NCBI GenBank assembly: GCA_900765525.1
Contig: CAAFRY010000019.1
Location: 1 to 11,251 of the forward strand
Origin: an uncultured Blautia sp.
GTDB lineage: Bacteria > Bacillota > Clostridia > Lachnospirales > Lachnospiraceae
DNA: 11,251 nucleotides
Reading direction: 5' to 3'
Position 1 is the first letter of the stretch; the number at the start of each line of letters is the position of its first letter. Below, piece by piece: positions 6,292 through 11,251 of the stretch. The position numbers were made by a program, and so were the translations under genes. Below the pieces are notes generated by a model. The model was not told the DNA's origin and made no database searches. It was given only the letters and a program-made list of their open reading frames with translations.

Positions 6292-8292
6292 ATGGAGAAA
6301 AATGAACTGCTTTTTGGAGCGGCATATTACCCGGAGTATATGCCCTGCAGCAGGATAGATAAAGATTTTGACATGATGAAAAAGGCCGGGATGAATGTAG
6401 TCCGCATTGCAGAGTCCACCTGGAGTACTCTGGAGAGGGAGGAAGGTGTCTTCGATTTCTCTTATATTGACCAGGTTCTTCAGAAGGCAGAGGAGACAGG
6501 GATGAAGGTGATTATCGGCACCCCTACTTATGCGGTACCCTCCTGGCTTGTGAAGAAGGACCCGGAGATTATGGTTACCACAAAAAAGGGTAAGGCACCC
6601 TATGGGCACAGACAGCTTTTTGATATATTGAATCCCACCTACCGGCATTACGGAGAACGGGTAATCCGGAAGCTTGCGGAGCATACAGCCTCCCATCCTG
6701 CGGTTATTGGATTTCAGATTGACAATGAGACCAAGCATTATGGCAATGACGGGGAGGAAATGCAGAGGCTTTTCCGGGAATATCTAAAGGAAAAATATAA
6801 AGACACGGATACCTTTAATAAAACTTTTTATCTGGCTTTTTGGAGTAATTCCATCCACAGGTGGGAGGATTTACCGGACATGAGAGGCTGTATCAACGGA
6901 GGTCTGGCAGGGGAATATGAGGCCTTTAAGCGGACTATGGCGGCCAGGTTCCTTGCCTGGCAGGCAGAGATTGTCCGGGAGTATAAACGGGAAGACCAGT
7001 TTATCACCCACAATCTGGACTTTGAATGGAAGAAATTCGGGGCGGATATTGCTCAAGACGGGTATTCTTATGGGGTACAGCCGGATTTGAACCACCAGGA
7101 AGCAGCCCGGTGCCTGGACATAGCAGGGACAGATATTTATCATCCTACCCAGGACCAGCTTACGGGTGCGGAGATTGCCTTTGGAGGAGATTCTATCCGC
7201 AGCCTGAAACAGGACAATTATCTGGTACTGGAATGTCAGGCCCAGGCCTTTAAGTATTGGACCCCTTATCCGGGACAGCTTCGGCTTCATGCCTACAGTC
7301 ACTTAGCCAGCGGAGCCCAGGGAATGCTGTACTGGAACTGGCATTCCATCCATAACGGGTATGAAACCTATTGGAGAGGACTTTTGAGCCATGATTTACA
7401 GTCCAATCCGGCCTATGAGGAGGCCTGTTTGATAGGACAGGAATGGAAGATGCACAAAGATGAGCTGACCGGCCTTGTAAAGAAAAACCGGATTGCCCTT
7501 CTTGTGGATAACCGTTCTCTCACAGCTCTTCAGTGGTTTCCCACAGACAGGGATTTAAGCTATAATGATGTGGTTCGGTGGATGTATGACAGTCTCTATG
7601 AAATGAATCTGGAATGCGATGTGGTGGATGTGACGGCCCTTGAAGAAGATGGCTATGACATGATTGTCACGCCTGCTCTGTACTGTGCCGAAGAGGGGCT
7701 TATCCGGCGGCTGGAGGCCTTTGTAAAAAGAGGCGGCGTTCTGGTCAGCTCCTTCCGCTCCTTTGTGGCGGATGAGCATTCCAGCGTATACCCGGATGCC
7801 CAGCCCCATGGTCTGACAGAATGCTTTGGCATGACCTATAATCAGTTTTCAGAGCCTGGCAGAACAGCCATGAAAGGGAAGAAAATCCGGTACTTTATGG
7901 AGCTTTTAAAGACCAATACCGCAGAGGCCCAGGCTGTCTATGAGCATCCTTATTGGGGAGCCTATGCAGGTATTACCAGGAATTCCTACGGAAAAGGGAC
8001 CGCCTATTATGTGGGCTGTTATACAGAGAAGGATATACTGAAGGATATTTACCGGCAGGGAGCCAGGGAGGCAGGGATTCCCCTGCCGGACTGGAGCTGG
8101 CCTGTGATTCTGAGAAGCGGTGAGACGAAAGAGGGCAGGAAGCTGCACTTTATCCTCCATTACAGTGAGGAAGAGCGTGATATTCTCTGCCCCTTTGAAG
8201 AGGCGGAGAATATTCTCAGCGGAAAAATATACAGAAATCAGGATGTGATACATCTCAAAGACTGGGATGTGCTGGTGTTGAAAGAAAAATAA
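6292..8292 (+). CDS. GH42 beta-galactosidase-like enzyme, cytoplasmic
   Basis: The protein has 666 residues, usual for GH42, and no signal peptide. Residues 1-~380 form the catalytic barrel (LFGAAYYPEY at the first strand; the acid/base Glu146 in IGFQIDNET; the nucleophile Glu314 in YLVLEC). Both match the positions of Glu141 and Glu312 in the Thermus enzyme. Residues ~397-600 look like the trimerisation domain (from RIALLVDNRS), and a small beta domain ends the protein. The family removes terminal beta-galactose; some members take alpha-L-arabinopyranose. The motif after the last barrel strand is YWNWHSIHNGYETYWRGLLS rather than the FRWRQS..GAEKFH form of classical members, and the zinc-cysteine cluster after the NE motif is missing. 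This suggests the gut-type branch of GH42, and the exact sugar is uncertain. GH43 follows 25 bases downstream. Confidence 0.9.
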   Translation: MEKNELLFGAAYYPEYMPCSRIDKDFDMMKKAGMNVVRIAESTWSTLEREEGVFDFSYIDQVLQKAEETGMKVIIGTPTYAVPSWLVKKDPEIMVTTKKGKAPYGHRQLFDILNPTYRHYGERVIRKLAEHTASHPAVIGFQIDNETKHYGNDGEEMQRLFREYLKEKYKDTDTFNKTFYLAFWSNSIHRWEDLPDMRGCINGGLAGEYEAFKRTMAARFLAWQAEIVREYKREDQFITHNLDFEWKKFGADIAQDGYSYGVQPDLNHQEAARCLDIAGTDIYHPTQDQLTGAEIAFGGDSIRSLKQDNYLVLECQAQAFKYWTPYPGQLRLHAYSHLASGAQGMLYWNWHSIHNGYETYWRGLLSHDLQSNPAYEEACLIGQEWKMHKDELTGLVKKNRIALLVDNRSLTALQWFPTDRDLSYNDVVRWMYDSLYEMNLECDVVDVTALEEDGYDMIVTPALYCAEEGLIRRLEAFVKRGGVLVSSFRSFVADEHSSVYPDAQPHGLTECFGMTYNQFSEPGRTAMKGKKIRYFMELLKTNTAEAQAVYEHPYWGAYAGITRNSYGKGTAYYVGCYTEKDILKDIYRQGAREAGIPLPDWSWPVILRSGETKEGRKLHFILHYSEEERDILCPFEEAENILSGKIYRNQDVIHLKDWDVLVLKEK

Positions 8293-8303
8293 GAAAACAA
8301 AAA

Positions 8304-8310
8304 GAAGGAG
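8304..8310 (+). promoter_or_regulatory. Ribosome binding site deciding the GH43 start
   Basis: GAAGGAG ends one base before an ATG at 8312 but seven bases before the ATG at 8318. The second spacing is normal and gives the usual GH43 N-terminus (IKNPIIPGFNPDP), so 8318 is chosen. Confidence 0.7.
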
Positions 8311-8317
8311 AATGACC

Positions 8318-9964
8318 ATGATAAAAAATCCAATTATTCCAGGGTTTAATCCTGACCCCTGCATATGCAGAAAAGGGGATGACTACTATCTTATCGTATC
8401 TACATTTGAATGGATGCCGGGGCTTCCTGTCTATCACTCCCGTGATTTGAAGCATTGGGAGCTGTACACCCATGTGATTACAGATGACGAGAAAGTAGAC
8501 TTAAAGAAGCTGCCATCAGCCAAAGGACTGTGGGCACCTTGCCTGACATATTGTCAGGAAGAAGATTTGTTCTATGTAGTATACGGCGTTATGAATTCTA
8601 TGAACGCCAGATATTTTGATGTGGACAATTTTCTTATTACGGCAAAAGATATGAAAGGTCCCTGGAGCGAGCCTGTGTATCTGCATTCTTCAGGTTTTGA
8701 TGCCTCTCTCTTTCATGATGATGACGGCCGCAAGTATGTAGTGTCTCTGGAGTGGGAAACAAGGGAAGGATATGAGAAACCGGGAGCAATCTGTATGGTA
8801 GAGTATGATACAGAAAAGCAGGAAATCAAAGGCTATCCCAAACGGATTTGGAACGGGGGAACAGACAGAGGCTGTATCGAAGGCCCTCATCTGACTAAAC
8901 GGAACGGGTATTATTATATCATGTGTGCCGAGGGAGGAACCGGATACAACCACTGTGTTACCATGGGCCGTTCCCGGAATGTGTGGGGACCTTATGAGAA
9001 AGACCCGGCTAATCCCATCCTTACCTCTGTGCCGGGAGAGTCCTATGAGAGGCATAACCCGGACCATCTGAAGCCGAAATATTATAACCCGGATTCTGTT
9101 CTTCAAAAGTCAGGACACGGCAGCTATGTGGAAACACCGGAGGGAGAAGTGTACATGGCTTTCCATACATCCAGGCCCTTTGTGCCAGAGCTATGCTGTA
9201 CCCTGGGACGGGAAACGGCCATTCAGAAAATGATGTGGACTCAGGACGGCTGGCTCAGGTCCGCCTCCGGCAGCAATATGGCCCAGACAGAGACACCGGA
9301 AAGCTCTTTGCCGGATTTCCCCATGCCTAAAATACCAGACTTTGATGATTTTGACAGCAAAGAACTGGGGAATTGGTACTATGCGCCCAAAATCCTGCCC
9401 AGCCGTTTTGCAGATGTGAAGGCCCGTCCAGGTTATGTGCGAATCAGAGGACAGGAATCCAGGACCTCTCTTAACAAGGTCAGCATCCTTGCAAGAAAGC
9501 TGACTAGCGTTTATGCACGGATTACCACCAAGATGGAGTTTCTGCCGGAAGTACACCAGCATAGTGCAGGACTTATCCTCTACTATGACAATATGAATTA
9601 TATCAATCTCCGGAAATATTACAGCGAAACCCTGGGAGGCAGCGCCCTGTCTGTTATCCACATGGAAAACGGCGTGAAGACAGAGTTCCTTAACACAAGG
9701 ATTGCCGTGGAAGATTGTCCCATTTATCTGCGCCTCTGGATTCAGGGGAGAAAGTCCTGGTTTGAATGGAGCTATGACGGAGAGAAGTACACAAAGATTG
9801 GCCGTATATTTGACACAGCAAAATTCTCTGATGAATATTGCCAGTATGGAGAGTTCACCGGCACCATGGTGGGCTTGACCTGTGCGGACAGGGTAAGACA
9901 CCGGCAGTGTGCGGACTTTGATTTCTTCGAATATATTGCAGATGAGACAAAACCGGTGGATTGA
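8318..9964 (+). CDS. GH43 beta-xylosidase/alpha-L-arabinofuranosidase-like enzyme
   Basis: This 548-residue enzyme is of the two-domain GH43 type (subfamilies 11/12) and has no signal peptide. The five-bladed propeller holds the catalytic triad: base Asp13 in GFNPDP, pKa-modulating Asp128 in GFDASLF, and acid Glu188 in CIEGPH. These equal Asp14, Asp127 and Glu186 of the Selenomonas xylosidase SXA to within two positions. From about residue 340 a concanavalin-like beta-sandwich (family GH43 C2) follows, with HSAGLILYYDNMNYINLRKY and GTMVGLTCADRVRHRQCADFDFFEY near the end. It likely removes non-reducing xylose or arabinofuranose from imported oligosaccharides. A stretch of about 20 residues after NPILTS (237-259, with YERHNPDH and KPKYYNPDS) seems longer than usual between that motif and the conserved LQKSGHGS. 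It is the last gene of the operon. Confidence 0.9.
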   Translation: MIKNPIIPGFNPDPCICRKGDDYYLIVSTFEWMPGLPVYHSRDLKHWELYTHVITDDEKVDLKKLPSAKGLWAPCLTYCQEEDLFYVVYGVMNSMNARYFDVDNFLITAKDMKGPWSEPVYLHSSGFDASLFHDDDGRKYVVSLEWETREGYEKPGAICMVEYDTEKQEIKGYPKRIWNGGTDRGCIEGPHLTKRNGYYYIMCAEGGTGYNHCVTMGRSRNVWGPYEKDPANPILTSVPGESYERHNPDHLKPKYYNPDSVLQKSGHGSYVETPEGEVYMAFHTSRPFVPELCCTLGRETAIQKMMWTQDGWLRSASGSNMAQTETPESSLPDFPMPKIPDFDDFDSKELGNWYYAPKILPSRFADVKARPGYVRIRGQESRTSLNKVSILARKLTSVYARITTKMEFLPEVHQHSAGLILYYDNMNYINLRKYYSETLGGSALSVIHMENGVKTEFLNTRIAVEDCPIYLRLWIQGRKSWFEWSYDGEKYTKIGRIFDTAKFSDEYCQYGEFTGTMVGLTCADRVRHRQCADFDFFEYIADETKPVD

Positions 9965-9997
9965 TATTTCTTACAATAGAGGTTGAAAAACATAAGT

Positions 9998-10042
9998 TTC
10001 CAGATGAGAATCACTCTGGCGGAATTCATTGCCGCCAGAGTG
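9998..10042. terminator. Strong hairpin between convergent GH43 and LysR genes, possible terminator
   Basis: CACTCTGGCGG (10012-10022) pairs perfectly with CCGCCAGAGTG (10032-10042) around a nine-base loop, and TTTCC (9998-10002) could pair with GGAAA just beyond the stem. It lies 47 bases after the GH43 stop. No T-run directly follows on either strand; on the + strand T-rich DNA begins only about 10 bases later. It may end both convergent transcripts, but it is not a textbook intrinsic terminator. The rest of the 187-base gap shows nothing I can support. Confidence 0.4.
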
Positions 10043-10151
10043 GAAAATTATGGTTTGTTTTCAGCCTTTATTTTTCTGATTTTCTTAAATTCTTCGCTTG
10101 TTGCCTTCATGGCTATAAGCATCTATGATTCCCCAATTTTAACCCTTTTCA

Positions 10152-11102
10152 CTATGTGTACCCTTGTCCAGAGAGGGTATGGTCTTTTTCTGTTGTCTCA
10201 TCCGCCGTTTCCCTTAGTCCCAGGGATTCTTTCAGAACTTCAAGGAACTTTGCCGCCGGTTTTGTAAACATCTGATATTTTTTCCAGGTAATATTCATTT
10301 TCGCTTTCAGGCTTGGCTCCAATGGCCGGAAGCAGAGATTAGTGTCGCCGGAGGTGTTGATAATCTTGTCCAGTCCTATGGCATATCCAAGCCCTTCATC
10401 CACAAGAAGAGAAGCATTGAAAATCAGGTTATAAGTGGCAATGATGTTCAGTTTTTCCGGGTTACGGCCAAGCCATTGGGTGAGAGTACCCCCTTGGGCT
10501 TCCTGTTGGGAGAGGATGAGAGGCTGGGTCCGCAAATCTTTTGGAGTAATAAATTCTTTTTGTGCAAGTGGGGAGTCTTTCCGCATCAAAACACCCCATG
10601 TGTCGCAATATGGAGTCTCAAGAGCATTGTATTTTGTCAAATCCAAGTCCCCAAAAATAAGACCAAAATCGATAAGCCCTTTGTCAAGATGTTCAAGTAC
10701 GAAATCCGCATTTCCGCTGAAGATGTGGTAATGAATTCCGGGATATTTCTTTTGCAAAAGGTGTGCGGCTTTTGCAATCAGACGAATGCCGTCGGTTTCA
10801 CCTGTTCCAATATAAATATCCCCTACAAGAATTTCATTATTCATGGTGATTTCCTGCTCTGTGCGGTTAACCAGGTCCAGGATTTCTTCTGCACGTTTTT
10901 TTAAAATCAGTCCTTCTTCTGTGAGGATGACCTTCCGTGAACCCCGTGTTCCACGGATAAAGAGCTGTTTTCCCAGTTCCTCCTCCAGATTTTTAATCTG
11001 CGTAGAAAGGGTGGGCTGTGAAAGATGAAGAGACTGGGCGGCATGAACAATACTTTGTTCTCTGGCAATGGCAAGAAAATAGTTGAGAACACGCAAATCC
11101 AT
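10152..11102 (-). CDS. LysR-type transcriptional regulator
   Basis: The protein has 316 residues, normal for the family. Residues 1-60 are the winged helix-turn-helix (DLRVLNYFLAIAREQSIVHA, then SLHLSQPTLSTQIKNLEEEL, GKQLFIRGTRG and LTEEG). A linker helix follows, and residues ~90-295 form the two-lobed effector-binding domain (GDIYIGTGETDGIRLIA, DFGLIFGDLD, WGVLMRKDSPLA). The effector cannot be read from the sequence. A TTG start at 11117 is possible but would overlap the ribosome binding site. The ATG at 11102 has GGAGG (11115-11111) eight bases upstream. It points toward the sugar operon from the far side and is separated from it, and it probably controls the divergent gene at the right edge and itself. 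Confidence 0.92.
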   Translation of the reverse strand: MDLRVLNYFLAIAREQSIVHAAQSLHLSQPTLSTQIKNLEEELGKQLFIRGTRGSRKVILTEEGLILKKRAEEILDLVNRTEQEITMNNEILVGDIYIGTGETDGIRLIAKAAHLLQKKYPGIHYHIFSGNADFVLEHLDKGLIDFGLIFGDLDLTKYNALETPYCDTWGVLMRKDSPLAQKEFITPKDLRTQPLILSQQEAQGGTLTQWLGRNPEKLNIIATYNLIFNASLLVDEGLGYAIGLDKIINTSGDTNLCFRPLEPSLKAKMNITWKKYQMFTKPAAKFLEVLKESLGLRETADETTEKDHTLSGQGYT

Positions 11103-11131
11103 GATGGATTCCTCCAATACTTTTTTCTTGT

Positions 11132-11160
11132 ATTATAACGGAAGACCTTCAGAATCACAA
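11132..11160 (-). promoter_or_regulatory. Candidate promoter of the LysR-type gene
   Basis: On the minus strand TTGTGA (11160-11155, four of six -35 matches) is followed after 17 bases by a perfect TATAAT (11137-11132). The start codon lies 30 bases beyond the -10. Confidence 0.5.
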
Positions 11161-11168
11161 GAAATAAA

Positions 11169-11183
11169 ATAGATTTTTTCTAT
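11169..11183. promoter_or_regulatory. Candidate LysR-type binding site (ATA-N9-TAT)
   Basis: ATAGA (11169-11173), five T's and TCTAT (11179-11183) form a 15-base dyad that contains T-N11-A (T11170 to A11182), the classical recognition geometry of LysR-type regulators. It lies directly upstream of the candidate -35 of the regulator gene and between it and the likely divergent start, as expected for the regulator's own site. The region is A/T-rich, so chance is possible. Confidence 0.4.
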
Positions 11184-11239
11184 AGAAATGTATTTGATAT
11201 AAGTATTTAAAATATAAAGACATCCAGGATAGAATAAAA

Positions 11240-11251
11240 ATGAACAGAAAA
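11240..11251 (+). CDS. Possible start of a divergent gene, cut by the window edge
   Basis: ATG-AAC-AGA-AAA begins at 11240 with CAGGAT (11225-11230) about nine bases upstream as a weak ribosome binding site. LysR-type regulators are commonly divergent from a target gene, which makes a real start here plausible. Four codons give no hint of function. Confidence 0.25.

Noticed and set aside
9191..9901. 236-residue minus-strand frame inside GH43
   Set aside because: It overlaps the conserved GH43 C-terminal domain in antisense and shows no recognisable motif.
10055..10130. 24-codon minus-strand frame (ending in KAENKP) downstream of the LysR gene
   Set aside because: No ribosome binding site and no recognisable family; too short to support.
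9983..10267. 94-residue plus-strand frame with a hydrophobic middle, after GH43
   Set aside because: It runs through the hairpin and into the 3' end of the LysR gene on the other strand, has no convincing ribosome binding site, and is hydrophobic mainly because the DNA there is T-rich.
1..11251. CRISPR arrays, tRNA or rRNA genes, riboswitches, phage or defence genes
   Set aside because: No regularly spaced repeats, no cloverleaf-like or rRNA-like stretch, no recognised riboswitch core and no phage, toxin or defence motifs were seen on either strand.

Overview
The window looks like chromosomal DNA of a low-to-mid GC gut Firmicute, most likely a member of the Lachnospiraceae (Clostridium cluster XIVa). 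The signs are strong AGGAG-type ribosome binding sites, short operon gaps, A/T-rich promoters, and a cytoplasmic glycosidase plus GPH-symporter layout. The genus cannot be decided from the sequence alone.

Layout. (1) Bases 1-85 hold the right part of a multi-hairpin, REP-like intergenic repeat. (2) A nucleobase permease of the NCS2 family follows (115-1521, +) and ends in an unusually long terminator hairpin. (3) The gap up to 1976 holds what looks like the decayed 3' end of an NAD-dependent epimerase/dehydratase gene, then a terminator for the next gene on the minus strand. (4) Bases 1977-9964 are a carbohydrate-utilization locus: a divergent AraC-type regulator (-), then on the + strand a GH5 glycosidase, a GPH (MelB-type) sugar symporter, a GH42 beta-galactosidase-like enzyme and a GH43 xylosidase/arabinofuranosidase-like enzyme. 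(5) A LysR-type regulator (10152-11102, -) converges on the locus and probably faces a divergent gene of which only the first codons are present at the right edge.

How the genes work together (inference). None of the three glycosidases has a signal peptide. The symporter therefore probably imports short oligosaccharides or glycosides, and the GH5, GH42 and GH43 enzymes take them apart in the cytoplasm. A substrate mixing beta-glucosyl, galactosyl or arabinopyranosyl, and xylosyl or arabinofuranosyl units would fit. The regulator-GH5 spacer carries an 8-base direct repeat with exactly 20-base periodicity. One copy lies in the candidate -35 region of the regulator gene and the other just upstream of a candidate -10 of the GH5 operon, as expected for an AraC-type switch.

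The most unusual non-coding structure is at 6044-6260, between the symporter and GH42. A 149-base inverted-repeat element (MITE-like, arms 46 bases, flanked by GAAT on both sides) sits in the loop of what would otherwise be an ordinary rho-independent terminator. Removing the element and one GAAT copy restores a compact terminator hairpin with a T5 tail. The insertion may have changed how the second half of the operon (GH42-GH43) is expressed.
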